A stretch of 64,000 bases of DNA from [Enterobacter] lignolyticus SCF1 (GTDB taxonomy: Bacteria > Pseudomonadota > Gammaproteobacteria > Enterobacterales > Enterobacteriaceae). Within the stretch, counting starts at the first letter, position 1. Every line of letters begins with the position of its first letter. Where the stretch lies: the NCBI RefSeq assembly GCF_000164865.1, contig NC_014618.1, positions 4,340,001 to 4,404,000 of the forward strand. Direction: 5' to 3'. Positions 8,889 through 18,207 of this stretch are shown here, in pieces. The position numbers were made by a program, and so were the translations under genes. A model generated the notes under the pieces. It was not told the DNA's origin. It saw only the letters and a program-made list of their open reading frames with translations, and searched no databases.

Positions 8889-11857
8889 GCATGGAATTTC
8901 GGGCCGCAAGCGCCCCCCGGCTGTTGAGTTTATTGGTAGCGTCGCTGCTCAGCGCCGGCGTAATGGCGCAAACCACAACGACCGATACCAGCGCCGCGGC
9001 CCTCGGCCTGAGCGACTATCGTCATTTTGTGATTTATCCGCACCTGGAAAAGGCGCTGAAGGCGCAGAAGGCCAACGATGAAAAAACCGCGCTGGGCGAG
9101 TTCGAGTATATTCATCAGCAGGCGCCGGATAACGTCCCGCTGACGCTATATCTTGCCGAGGCCTATCGGCATTTTGGCCGTAATGACCAGGCGCGAGAGC
9201 TGCTTACCGGGGCTATCAAAAGCCATCCGGGCGATGCGCGGCTGCAAACAACGCTTGACGCTATCCCGGTTAAAGTCATCCCGGTCAGAACCGTCGAGGA
9301 TCTGCTGGCGCAGCAGAAACGCTGCGACGCCGAGCCGACGCCGCGCTGTCGCAGCGAGGTGGGACAAAACGCGATACGCCTCAACCGTCTCGACATCGCT
9401 CTCGCGCAGCTTAACGCCGCCGATTTTACCGCCCAGCCGCAGGCCCAGGAGCTAAGAACCAACATCCTGCAGCGCGCCATCTACCTGAAACAATGGCAGA
9501 TCGCCGACACGCTGTTCAGTCAGCAGAAAACCCTCAGCGCCGCGGAGCAGCAGCAGTGGTTTGATATTCTGCTGGCGGGGCGCATGGACGACCGAATCCT
9601 GGCGCTACAGGCCCAGGGGCGTTTTAACAGCGTTGATAATCAGCTTACCTACGCCGGCGAGCTTGCCCGTCGCGGTGAAAAAGCGCGTCTGCAGCGCTAT
9701 CTGGCGCAGCGGCCCCCAGAGTTCCAGACCGCGGAGCAGGAAAAACGCTGGCTGTACCTGCTTTCGCGCTATAGCGAAAACCCGCAGCAGGCGCTGGCAA
9801 GCTACCAGGCCCGCTTCAGCGAGAACCGACGCTACCTCGTCGGCGCCACGCTGCCCGAAGCCCTGAAAGACCGCGATTACGCGAAGGCCCGCAGCCTGCT
9901 GGACGCCATGCCGGCCAACGAAATGCTGGACGAACGCTACGCGGTGAGCCTCGCCACGCATGACACCCCGGAGACGCTGCGCCTCGCCCGCCAGCTGTAC
10001 GCCCGGGATCCGTCCAGTCTTCAGCGGCTGGATCAGCTCACCTGGCAGCTGATGCAGGCCGGACAGTCCCGCGAAGCGGCAACCCTGCTGATGCAGCGTT
10101 ATCCGTTCGGCGGCAACAGCGCCCAGTCGCAGGCGCTGATAACGCGCCTGTCAGGGCTGCTGCAGGCGCACCCGGAGTGGGCAACCCCGGCCGAACTCGC
10201 CCGTCTCGCCCAACCCCTCGCCTCGCCGTCGCAGCGCCAGCTGCAGAGCCAACTTCCCGGCGTCAGCGGCGACTGCCGGCAGGTGCGCCGCCTGCTCGGC
10301 GATATGTCCGCATCGTACGACGCCGGAGCCTGGAGCCTGCTTGCCAACTGCGAACGCAGTGACTTACCCGGCGTCGCCCTGTACGCGTTCCAGCAGGCGC
10401 AGGCCCGTCAGCCGAACGCCTTCCACCAGCGCGCCGTGGCCTATCAGGCTTACCAGGTTGAAGACTATGCCACCGCGCTACAGGCCTGGAAAAGCGTCCG
10501 TCTGACGGAGATGAACAACGACGATCTGCTGGCCGCCGCTACCACCGCTCAGGCGGCAGGCGATGGCGCCGCGCGCGATGGCTGGCTGGACGAGGCGCAA
10601 AAACGCGGCCTCGACAACAGCGCCGCGTACTGGCGCCTGCACGCGCAGCGCTACCTCGCTACCCAGCCCGCACAGGCGCTGGCGGACTACACCCGGGCGC
10701 TCGACCTTGCGCCGACGGCCGACCTCTTTATTTCCCGGGCGGCGGTGTACCGTCAGCTCGGCAATACCCAGGGCGCTATCAGCGATTTACGCCAGGCGCT
10801 GGCGCTGGAGCCGGACAACAGCACGACCCAGGCGGCGCTGGGTTACGCTCTGTGGGATGACGGCGAGTACGCGCAGTCCCGCGAGGCGCTGGAAAAAGCG
10901 CACAAAACCCTGCCGGACGATCCGGCCATCACCCGTCAGCTGGTGTACGTCAACGAGCGGCTGGGCGATATCCCGCAGACGCAGCGGTACGCGCAGCAGG
11001 TGATTGACGATATCGATAACGGCGCGCAGGTTGAACCGCTCACGCCGGAGCTGAATCAGCAGCGGTACGATTTCCGCCGCCTGCATGAGGATATCGGCCG
11101 CCGCTGGACGTTTAACGTCGATACCTCCATCGGTCTGAACTCCGGCGCGGTCAGCTCGCCGGCCACCCACGCGGGCGGCGGCGCGCCGGGGCAGAACTAC
11201 CGCAGCTTCGCGCAGATGGAAGCCGAGTACCGGTTAGGCCGCAATATGCTGCTGGACGGCGACCTGCTGTCGGTCTACAGCCGCCTGTTCGCCGATACCG
11301 GCGGCAGCAGCGTCGCGCTACCGGTGAAAAACCCGATGCTCGGCGCCGGTCTGCGCTGGAAGCCGTTCCATGACTACACCTTCTTCCTGGCCATCGAGCA
11401 GCAGGTACCGCTGGATCGCGGCCATGGCGAAAGCGACACCATGCTGCGGGCCAGCGCGTCGTTCCTGAACGACGGGAAGTACAGCGACGAATGGCACCCT
11501 AACGGCAGCGGCTGGTTCGCGCAGAACCTCTATCTGGACGCCGCGCAGTACGTTCGTCAGGATATTCAGGCGTGGACCGCGGACTACCGCGTCAGCTGGC
11601 ACCAGAAGGTGGCGCAGGGGCAAACCATTGAGCCTTACGCGCATGTGCAGACCAACGGCTACCGCGATGGCAAAACCCAGGGCAGCCAGGTTGGCGGCTT
11701 AGGCGTGCGCTGGAATATCTGGACCGGCGAATCGCACTACGACGCCTGGCCGCATAAGGTCAGCCTGGGCCTGGAGTACCAGCACACCTTTAACAGCATC
11801 AACCAGGAAATCGACAAGCGAAACAACGCTTTCTTCACCGTGGGAGTTCACTGGTAA
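8885..11857 (+). CDS. nfrA: NfrA, outer-membrane glycan exporter (phage N4 adsorption protein A)
   Basis: A 990-residue outer-membrane protein collinear with E. coli NfrA. It has a signal peptide (hydrophobic LLSLLVASLLSAGVMA, cleavage likely after AQ near residue 30), a long periplasmic TPR-rich region, and a C-terminal beta-barrel beginning around residue 735 (RRWTFNVDTSIGLNSG) and ending GVHW with the terminal aromatic residue expected of an outer-membrane protein. An alternative ATG two codons downstream (8891) is possible. It exports the glycan made by NfrB and binds the N4 tail. The neighbouring gene ybcH starts directly after the stop. Confidence 0.95.
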   Translation: MSMEFRAASAPRLLSLLVASLLSAGVMAQTTTTDTSAAALGLSDYRHFVIYPHLEKALKAQKANDEKTALGEFEYIHQQAPDNVPLTLYLAEAYRHFGRNDQARELLTGAIKSHPGDARLQTTLDAIPVKVIPVRTVEDLLAQQKRCDAEPTPRCRSEVGQNAIRLNRLDIALAQLNAADFTAQPQAQELRTNILQRAIYLKQWQIADTLFSQQKTLSAAEQQQWFDILLAGRMDDRILALQAQGRFNSVDNQLTYAGELARRGEKARLQRYLAQRPPEFQTAEQEKRWLYLLSRYSENPQQALASYQARFSENRRYLVGATLPEALKDRDYAKARSLLDAMPANEMLDERYAVSLATHDTPETLRLARQLYARDPSSLQRLDQLTWQLMQAGQSREAATLLMQRYPFGGNSAQSQALITRLSGLLQAHPEWATPAELARLAQPLASPSQRQLQSQLPGVSGDCRQVRRLLGDMSASYDAGAWSLLANCERSDLPGVALYAFQQAQARQPNAFHQRAVAYQAYQVEDYATALQAWKSVRLTEMNNDDLLAAATTAQAAGDGAARDGWLDEAQKRGLDNSAAYWRLHAQRYLATQPAQALADYTRALDLAPTADLFISRAAVYRQLGNTQGAISDLRQALALEPDNSTTQAALGYALWDDGEYAQSREALEKAHKTLPDDPAITRQLVYVNERLGDIPQTQRYAQQVIDDIDNGAQVEPLTPELNQQRYDFRRLHEDIGRRWTFNVDTSIGLNSGAVSSPATHAGGGAPGQNYRSFAQMEAEYRLGRNMLLDGDLLSVYSRLFADTGGSSVALPVKNPMLGAGLRWKPFHDYTFFLAIEQQVPLDRGHGESDTMLRASASFLNDGKYSDEWHPNGSGWFAQNLYLDAAQYVRQDIQAWTADYRVSWHQKVAQGQTIEPYAHVQTNGYRDGKTQGSQVGGLGVRWNIWTGESHYDAWPHKVSLGLEYQHTFNSINQEIDKRNNAFFTVGVHW

Positions 11858-12751
11858 ATGAGTAAGTTACCGCACCTTTTGCTGGCGCTGCTGCTGGCAA
11901 GCCCGTTGGCGAACGCCATGAAGGGCGTTTTCTGGCAGCCGCAGCTGCGGGACAACCCGATTAGCGAGGCCAGCTGGCAGTCGCTGATGCACAATCTGCG
12001 CCAGCAGGGGTTTGATACCCTGATCCTGCAGTGGACCCGCTATGGCGACGCGTTCACTCAGGAACACGATCGCACCCTGCTGCAGCACAAAGCCGCGGCC
12101 GCGCAGCGCGCCGGACTGAAGGTCATCGTCGGCCTGAACGCCGACCCGGACTTCTTTAGCCGTCAGAAGCAGTCCGCCGCCGCGCAGGAGAGCTACCTCA
12201 GCCGTCTGCGGGCGCTGGATATTCAGCAGGCCCGCCTCTGGCTGGATACCGCCGGCGTCAAACCGGACGGCTGGTATCTCAGCGCCGAAATAGACGACCT
12301 CAACTGGCGCAGCGACGCCGCGCGCCAGCCGATGCTCACATGGTTAGCCGACACGCGCCGCGCGCTAGGCGCGATTTCCGACAGGCCGGTTTATATCAGC
12401 AGCTTCTTTGCCGGTAATATGGCGCCGCAGGGCTACAGCCAGCTGGTCGGCCAGATGAAGGCCGCCGGCGTAAACGTCTGGGTGCAGGATGGCACCGGCG
12501 TCGGCAAGCTGACCGACGCCCAGCGCGCGCTGTATCTGGACGCCGCGGCAGGCTGCGCCAGCGCCTCCCCCGCCCGCGGCGTGGTGTACGAAGTCTTCGA
12601 GGCCGGTAGCGGAAAAACCTTCAGCGCGCGCCCGATGCCCGATGCCCGCATCAACGCGCTGCTGAAACAAACCTCGCCCTGCGGCAAAGACAGCCTGTAC
12701 TTCTCGCTGCGCTACCTGCCCGTGGCGCGTGGGGTCATGAGCCACGAGTAG
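11858..12751 (+). CDS. ybcH: YbcH, exported protein of the nfr operon (DUF4434 type)
   Basis: A 297-residue protein with a clear signal peptide (MSKLPHLLLALLLASPLANA). It resembles E. coli YbcH, a DUF4434-family protein with TIM-barrel-like features (GFDTLILQWTRYGD, VIVGLNADPDFF, GWYLSAEIDDLNW), suggesting a periplasmic glycoside-hydrolase-like fold. The ATG follows the nfrA TAA with no gap. The invariant linkage to nfrBA suggests it trims or releases the Nfr glycan, but no activity is known to me. The operon ends at the hairpin just downstream. Confidence 0.85.
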   Translation: MSKLPHLLLALLLASPLANAMKGVFWQPQLRDNPISEASWQSLMHNLRQQGFDTLILQWTRYGDAFTQEHDRTLLQHKAAAAQRAGLKVIVGLNADPDFFSRQKQSAAAQESYLSRLRALDIQQARLWLDTAGVKPDGWYLSAEIDDLNWRSDAARQPMLTWLADTRRALGAISDRPVYISSFFAGNMAPQGYSQLVGQMKAAGVNVWVQDGTGVGKLTDAQRALYLDAAAGCASASPARGVVYEVFEAGSGKTFSARPMPDARINALLKQTSPCGKDSLYFSLRYLPVARGVMSHE

Positions 12752-12772
12752 CCCTGGCGCAGAGCGCTCCGC

Positions 12773-12803
12773 AGATAAACCTGACGACCCGTCAGGTTTA
12801 TCT
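12773..12803. terminator. Terminator hairpin between convergent ybcH and the activase gene
   Basis: A perfect 14-bp stem, AGATAAACCTGACG with CGTCAGGTTTATCT, and a 3-base loop. It lies between convergent genes, so it can serve both strands. The run of T after it is short, so it is less canonical as a Rho-independent site. Confidence 0.7.
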
Positions 12804-12815
12804 CTTGTATCGCCT

Positions 12816-13721
12816 TTACGCCCGGCGCACGGGCTTCCCTCCCCCGGCATTCAGCGTTTCCAGCCAGCGATCCACCTCGGATGTCTCCGGGAGCGGCTGC
12901 TGGCACCCCGCCTTTTTTCCCAGCTCACGGCATTTCGCCACGCCGAGATTGTGCCAGGGCAAAATTTCCGTATGCAGGATGTTGTCATAACGCGTCGCCA
13001 CGCGCCGGATGGCGGCCAGATGCGCATCGTTTACGTTATAACCGGGGATAAGCGGACAGCGTAAAATCACCTTCGCGCCAACCTCCGCCAGCGTTTCCAG
13101 CGTCATATCCACCACCCGTTTCCCCAGCCCGGTGAATTGCTTATGCTGCTGCGCATCGGTGGCTTTGTAATCGAGTAAAAAGAGATCTACCCAGGGCGCA
13201 ATCTCACGGTAGCGCTCGGGTCGGGAGGCACCATTCGTCTCAATACAGACGTGCAGCCCGGCCTGTTTTGCCGCCTTTACCAGCGCCAGCGCAAAGGGAA
13301 ACTGGAACATCGCCTCACCGCCCGAAAGCGTCAGACCGCCGCCGGTTTTGGTAAAATAGGGCACGTCTTTAGCCACTTCACGGATAAGCTCATCGACTTC
13401 ATACGACCGGCCGTAGATTTTTAAGGCCTGCTCCGGACAAACCTCCACGCAGCGTCCGCAGGCCCTGCAGGCGTCAAAATCAATCTCATGCTTTCCCTGC
13501 GCAAAACGGTGGCACCCCTGCGGACAAACCGCCGCACAGCGCTGACAGCCGACGCACTTACTCGCCATAAACGCCAGCTGCGGCTGCACGGCGATAGACT
13601 CCGGGTTATGGCACCAGACGCAGCGCATCTGGCAGCCTTTGAGAAACACCGTGGTTCTTATCCCCGGGCCGTCGTGCAGGCAGAACTTCTGGATATCAAA
13701 AACAATCCCTTTCTGCGGCAT
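12816..13721 (-). CDS. Glycyl radical enzyme activase (radical SAM, PflC/PflA type)
   Basis: A 301-residue radical SAM protein. The CxxxCxxC cluster motif is GCQMRCVWC (Cys30, Cys34, Cys37), followed by two ferredoxin-type 4Fe-4S motifs (CVGCQRCAAVCPQGC and CRACGRCVEVCP, about residues 57-110), an insert found in activases of the non-PFL glycyl radical enzymes. The SAM-binding GGE motif appears as TLSGGEAMFQ. It uses SAM to abstract hydrogen from the radical glycine of the partner enzyme encoded 9 bases upstream in the same direction. Oxygen-sensitive; functions in anaerobiosis. The activase is specific to its neighbour by context only. Confidence 0.92.
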   Translation of the reverse strand: MPQKGIVFDIQKFCLHDGPGIRTTVFLKGCQMRCVWCHNPESIAVQPQLAFMASKCVGCQRCAAVCPQGCHRFAQGKHEIDFDACRACGRCVEVCPEQALKIYGRSYEVDELIREVAKDVPYFTKTGGGLTLSGGEAMFQFPFALALVKAAKQAGLHVCIETNGASRPERYREIAPWVDLFLLDYKATDAQQHKQFTGLGKRVVDMTLETLAEVGAKVILRCPLIPGYNVNDAHLAAIRRVATRYDNILHTEILPWHNLGVAKCRELGKKAGCQQPLPETSEVDRWLETLNAGGGKPVRRA

Positions 13722-13730
13722 GGTGCCCTC

Positions 13731-16007
13731 TTAATCGTTAAGCGTGCGGTTCAAAATTTCGCGCTGTACATCCCTGTCGAGATTCACGAACCTGGCGCTG
13801 AACCCGCCAACCCGCACAATCAAATTGGGGTATTTTTCCGGCGTCTGGTACGCGGCCTCCAGTTCGCCTTTCCCCACCACGCTGACCATCAGCTGCGGTC
13901 CGCCGCGTTCAAACCAGCTGTCCATCATCGCCCGAACCAGCGGCAGGCGGGTGTTGAACAGGTTCTTGCTGAATTTGATGTTTTGTACCGACCCGGCGTG
14001 ATATCTGGCCTCAAGCTTCAGCAGAGAGTTAAGCATCGCCGTGGGGCCATTCTTATCCGCGCCGCTCTGCGGGTTATTGGCATTGCTCATGTACACGCCG
14101 CAGTGCCGCCCGTCCGCCGAGGCGCTCGTCGCCCGCCCCCACTCGGTGTTCACCTGATTGTTGATAATCACGACCAGGTAGCTGTCCAGCCCCACGCGCC
14201 GGGCGGATTCACGCACGCCATCGCACACATAGCGGTGCATCTCCACCGCCAGCGGGTCCACCTCGTCGTCATCATTGCCGTATTTAGGCGCGGCGATCAG
14301 CGCGCGCTGCAGGGATTCATAGCCGACGAAATCCGCCTGCAGAGCGGCGATCAGCTCGTCATAGCGATACAGCTGCTTATCAAAGATCACCTGTTTTATT
14401 GCCGCCAGCGAATCCGCAGCATTGATGTTGCCGTAGGTTTCATTGGTGCCGCCAAGGTACCGCGCGCCGCCGTCGAGCAGCGCCTTACCCCGCTGCACGC
14501 AGTCCGCCGTCAGCAGGGACGTGAACAAGAACCCGACCTGCTCATTCATCACCTTGTAGGAAAACGCCTGCGCGCGGGCGCAAATGCTGATGTAATAATC
14601 CAGCAAGCGCTTGTAGTTATCCATCACGTCGGAGAAGCAGGTAATATTCTGCGGCGCGGTTAAGGGTACGCCCCCGCTTTTATTTTTCCCGTCCCAGAAA
14701 TCCGTCCCGCCGCTGAGGGCGATATTGAGGATTTTCAGCAGGTTCATGCAGGTGTTTGGCGTCCCGACGCCGCGCCCGGCCAGCACAAATTCGCCGCAGC
14801 CAAAAGGCACATAGTGCTGCGCTTCCGGCTCATCGACGCCCATCGCGTTCATCACGGCGGGAATATTGACGTCATCGTTGTAGAGAATGGGGTAGGTCAG
14901 CCCGCTGCCGATAACCGCCAGCGCCTGCTGGTAAATCGCCTCATCCATCCCCTGATGGATACGCAGCGTAAACTGCGGTTCAGTATCCTGATTTTCCGCC
15001 ACGGCCTGGATCGCCAGGCGGCAGTAGACGTCCGCGTTATGCGGATGCCGACGCCCTTTCCCACCGACGATCACGCGCCCGTTGACCGTGGTTTTGCGGG
15101 CTTCAATCAGGCGGTAATGCGAACGGATATAGTCAATCGCCTGGCGCTCGGTCAGCCGTCCGGCCTCGAGATCCGCCACCAGCAGATCCCCTAAGTAATC
15201 GTCCATCCGGCCATAGTTCACCACGCCGGAACACAGGCTGTATAACCAGCTTAACTGGATCCCCTGAACAAAGGTTTCGGGTTTGTGATGACGAATAGCC
15301 GCCAGCTCCGCCGCCAGATGCTGCATATGCTCCCGCCGCGCGTCGTCGGCCGCCTTCCCGGCCTCCTCCTGCGCCAGCGCGATATGCCGGTCAATGACCT
15401 GCTGCAGCAGCATCAATACCTCGAGAAAGGCGGTACGCAGCAATGCGTTTTCCGCATCCATACAGAATTGCTGCAATACCCGCTGGCGCAGGCCGTCAAT
15501 GCCCAATGCCATCAGCTGCGGGTAGTCGAGATACATGCCGCTCAGGCGGGCGGTGGCGATCGCCGGGAAGTTAACATCAACAAATTTTCCCAGCGTATCG
15601 TCGGTGAGCGTCTGGCGAAAATAGATCGAGCGCGTATCGTGCTCACGCCAGAACGCCTCCAGCGCCGCGACGCGCTCGCGCTGTTCCGGCATCGGCAGCG
15701 CGTCGCGCAGCTGGTGTAATTTGGCGAAATTGCAGTAGTGGCCGACGCCGCCTACCGACGTCACACAGCCAAAACCTATCGGCAAGGCATCCAGCCGCCC
15801 GAGCAGCAGATCCTCCGCCTCCGGGCGACGGAACAGCGCAGGGTACAGCACGCGCAAACAGCGAACTTCCCGCGCAAAACGCTCCGGTGTGGACTGAAAC
15901 GCCGTCGTATACGCTTCCATAATGGCCAGCTGCTGTTCCGGGCTTTTTTCGCAGGGCAGCTTTTTATTGACGTCGACCTGCTCGGTTATCACGGGTTGTT
16001 TGCTCAC
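13731..16007 (-). CDS. Glycyl radical enzyme of unknown substrate, PTS-linked
   Basis: A 758-residue pyruvate-formate-lyase-like enzyme. The catalytic cysteine loop is YVPFGCGEF (Cys404, Glu406) and the C-terminal radical loop is RVGGFSARF, the radical glycine being Gly735. Most dehydratase/lyase members read GCVE at the cysteine loop; here the middle residue is Gly. It is not an orthologue of E. coli PflD or YbiW as I recall those sequences. The divergent fructose-family PTS suggests the substrate is a phosphorylated sugar or polyol. E. coli YbiW and PflD were reported to open anhydrohexitol 6-phosphates, a useful precedent, but the reaction here is unknown. The Shine-Dalgarno GAGAGAG lies near the start. 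Confidence 0.88.
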   Translation of the reverse strand: MSKQPVITEQVDVNKKLPCEKSPEQQLAIMEAYTTAFQSTPERFAREVRCLRVLYPALFRRPEAEDLLLGRLDALPIGFGCVTSVGGVGHYCNFAKLHQLRDALPMPEQRERVAALEAFWREHDTRSIYFRQTLTDDTLGKFVDVNFPAIATARLSGMYLDYPQLMALGIDGLRQRVLQQFCMDAENALLRTAFLEVLMLLQQVIDRHIALAQEEAGKAADDARREHMQHLAAELAAIRHHKPETFVQGIQLSWLYSLCSGVVNYGRMDDYLGDLLVADLEAGRLTERQAIDYIRSHYRLIEARKTTVNGRVIVGGKGRRHPHNADVYCRLAIQAVAENQDTEPQFTLRIHQGMDEAIYQQALAVIGSGLTYPILYNDDVNIPAVMNAMGVDEPEAQHYVPFGCGEFVLAGRGVGTPNTCMNLLKILNIALSGGTDFWDGKNKSGGVPLTAPQNITCFSDVMDNYKRLLDYYISICARAQAFSYKVMNEQVGFLFTSLLTADCVQRGKALLDGGARYLGGTNETYGNINAADSLAAIKQVIFDKQLYRYDELIAALQADFVGYESLQRALIAAPKYGNDDDEVDPLAVEMHRYVCDGVRESARRVGLDSYLVVIINNQVNTEWGRATSASADGRHCGVYMSNANNPQSGADKNGPTAMLNSLLKLEARYHAGSVQNIKFSKNLFNTRLPLVRAMMDSWFERGGPQLMVSVVGKGELEAAYQTPEKYPNLIVRVGGFSARFVNLDRDVQREILNRTLND

Positions 16008-16042
16008 TTGTCTCTCTCCTCTCAGGATCTTTTTTTATTAAC

Positions 16043-16054
16043 TTGTAATTACAA
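16043..16054. promoter_or_regulatory. Palindromic operator candidate, copy 1 (GntR-type)
   Basis: Perfect 12-bp palindrome TTGTAATTACAA, 35 bases upstream of the glycyl radical enzyme start on the reverse strand. The identical sequence recurs at 16216-16227 in front of the PTS gene. The placement suggests the GntR-type regulator encoded at 18208 represses both directions. Confidence 0.7.
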
Positions 16055-16215
16055 ATATTCGTCTGTGATGAATGTCATAAAAACAGCTATCGCGCGTTGT
16101 CGCGCGCATCATTTGTGAATAAGGCGATAAAACAGACAAAAGAAAGCAAAAATGGCGAAGGACAAATGATCAATATCAAGATCGTACGTCTCTCAACCTT
16201 CTAGCCTCTCAAAAA

Positions 16216-16227
16216 TTGTAATTACAA
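16216..16227. promoter_or_regulatory. Palindromic operator candidate, copy 2 (GntR-type)
   Basis: Second exact copy of TTGTAATTACAA, 21 bases before the EIIABC start codon, so a bound regulator would block transcription or initiation of the PTS gene. The two copies lie 173 bases apart, which would also allow looping. Confidence 0.7.
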
Positions 16228-16248
16228 ATTAACCAGTGAGAATGCGCG

Positions 16249-18165
16249 ATGAAGATAAGCGACCTGATTCACCCCGAGTTGATTTGCCTTGATCTCAACT
16301 CAACGACCAAGCACGCCGTGTTCAACGAAATGGCGGAATATCTGTTCCGGGCGGGAAAAATTCACCAGCCCCACGCCTTCGTGCAGGAGGTGTTGAAGCG
16401 AGAAGCCACAGGTAATACCGGTTTTGAAGGCGGCGTGGCGTTGCCCCACGCAAAATGCGCCAGCGTGCTGTCGCCGGCGGTCATGATTGGGATTAGCCGG
16501 GAAGGTATTGATTACGGAGCAGAAGATGACAAACCTACGCATCTGCTGCTGATGATTGCGTCGCCGGAGCGGGCCTGCGAGGCGCACATCGAGATCCTCG
16601 CGCAGCTTTCCGCAAGGCTGGTGGATGATGACAGCGTGTCGCGCATTCTCGCCTGCCGCTCTGAGCAGGAGGTCATCGACTACTTTTGTCGCCCGGATGA
16701 GGCTGGCGAAGAGGCGCCATCGTCCCGGCCGTCGCGCGGGCTCATCATCGGCGTCACCGGCTGCCCGGTAGGGATAGCCCATACTTACCTTGCCGCAGAG
16801 ATGCTGGAAAAAGCGGCGGCGGAAATGGGGTATGAGGCGATCGTTGAAACCAACGGCTCTATCGGCGTGAAAAACGCGCCGACGCCGGGCGATATCGCTC
16901 GCGCAGAGGCCATCGTGGTCGCCTGCGATAAGCAGGTGGATCTCCACCGTTTCAGCGGTAAAAAGGTTGTCATCACCGGTGTAAAAGCGGCGATTAAAGA
17001 CGCCAAAGGCCTCATCCAGCAGGCGCTGGCGTCAACGCCGCAGCAGGCCAGCGCCACGGCGAAAACCGCCGCTCAGCCGGCATCATCGGCGGGCTCTCAG
17101 CTCTATAAATCGCTGATGAACGGCGTCTCCTACATGATTCCTTTCGTGGTCACCGGGGGCCTGATGATCGCGCTTTCGCTCGCATTAGGCGGCGTGCCCA
17201 CGGCATCCGGGCTTGCCATCCCCGAAGGCAGCCTGTGGAACCAGGTGCTGAACGTCGGCGTGGTAGGCTTCACGCTGATGATTCCCGTCCTCGCCGGATA
17301 CATTGCCTATGCGATAGGCGAACGCCCGGCGCTGGCCCCTGGGTTCATCGGCGGCTGGATAGCCAATACGGGAACGTTTTACGGCGCCAGCGCCGGCTGC
17401 GGGTTCATCGGCGCGATCATCGCCGGGCTGCTGGTCGGCTACTTCATCAAATGGTTAACCCATTTCTCATGGCATAAGATGCTGCAGCCGCTGGTACCGA
17501 TCATGATTGCCCCAATCGCCGGCACCGCCTTTATCGCCGCGCTGTTCATCTTCGTGATCGGCGCGCCCGTTGCTGACCTGATGGCCTTCCTCAACCATCT
17601 GCTGACCAACCTGTCGACCGGCAATATCATTCTGATTGGTCTGGTGATGGGACTGATGCAGGGCTTTGATATGGGTGGTCCTTTCGGCAAGGTGGTGTTC
17701 ATGTTCAGCGTCGGGCTCATCGCCCAGGGGCAAACCCAGTTTATGGGCGCGCAGGCCGCCGCCATCCCCGTCGCCCCGCTGGGTATGGCGCTGGCGGCGT
17801 TCATCGGCAAGCGCTTTAATCTGTTCGATGAAGAGGAATACGAAAACGGCAAAGCCGCCGCCGCAATGGGGCTGGTGGGCATTTCCGAAGGGGCGATCCC
17901 CTTTGCCGCCCGGGACCCGCTGTCGGTGATCCCGGCGAATATGATAGGCTCCGCCGTCGCCTGCGTGCTCGGCTTCGTGTTCGGCCTGAACTGTAATGTC
18001 GCCCACGGCGGCCCCATCATCGTCTTACTTGGCGGCTTCGATAAACCGCTGATGGCGCTGCTGGCGATGGTCTGCGGCACCATCACGACGGCGGTGATTG
18101 CTATTGCGCTCAAACGACTTAAAATGGCGAAAAAACAGCAGATTCTCATTCAATCACAAATCTGA
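16249..18165 (+). CDS. PTS fructose-family EIIABC permease
   Basis: A 638-residue three-domain transporter. EIIA occupies about residues 1-150 with the phosphorylated histidine in GVALPHAKC (about residue 66). EIIB spans about 163-260 with the active cysteine in GVTGCPVGIAHTYLAAE. EIIC fills about 285-620 with GGFDKP and PEGAIP-like family motifs (SEGAIPFAARDP). It imports and phosphorylates one sugar in a single polypeptide. It is divergent from the radical enzyme and followed after 42 bases by the GntR regulator. Substrate unknown; the tie to the radical enzyme argues against plain fructose. Confidence 0.9.
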   Translation: MKISDLIHPELICLDLNSTTKHAVFNEMAEYLFRAGKIHQPHAFVQEVLKREATGNTGFEGGVALPHAKCASVLSPAVMIGISREGIDYGAEDDKPTHLLLMIASPERACEAHIEILAQLSARLVDDDSVSRILACRSEQEVIDYFCRPDEAGEEAPSSRPSRGLIIGVTGCPVGIAHTYLAAEMLEKAAAEMGYEAIVETNGSIGVKNAPTPGDIARAEAIVVACDKQVDLHRFSGKKVVITGVKAAIKDAKGLIQQALASTPQQASATAKTAAQPASSAGSQLYKSLMNGVSYMIPFVVTGGLMIALSLALGGVPTASGLAIPEGSLWNQVLNVGVVGFTLMIPVLAGYIAYAIGERPALAPGFIGGWIANTGTFYGASAGCGFIGAIIAGLLVGYFIKWLTHFSWHKMLQPLVPIMIAPIAGTAFIAALFIFVIGAPVADLMAFLNHLLTNLSTGNIILIGLVMGLMQGFDMGGPFGKVVFMFSVGLIAQGQTQFMGAQAAAIPVAPLGMALAAFIGKRFNLFDEEEYENGKAAAAMGLVGISEGAIPFAARDPLSVIPANMIGSAVACVLGFVFGLNCNVAHGGPIIVLLGGFDKPLMALLAMVCGTITTAVIAIALKRLKMAKKQQILIQSQI

Positions 18166-18207
18166 GACAACGGCGGGCGCGCTGACCGGCGCGCCTGAAA
18201 TGGCGCC

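Noticed and set aside
13488..15719. Several + strand frames across the glycyl radical enzyme and activase genes
   Set aside because: Antisense shadows; the minus strand carries the conserved Cys and Gly radical motifs and the cluster-binding cysteines.
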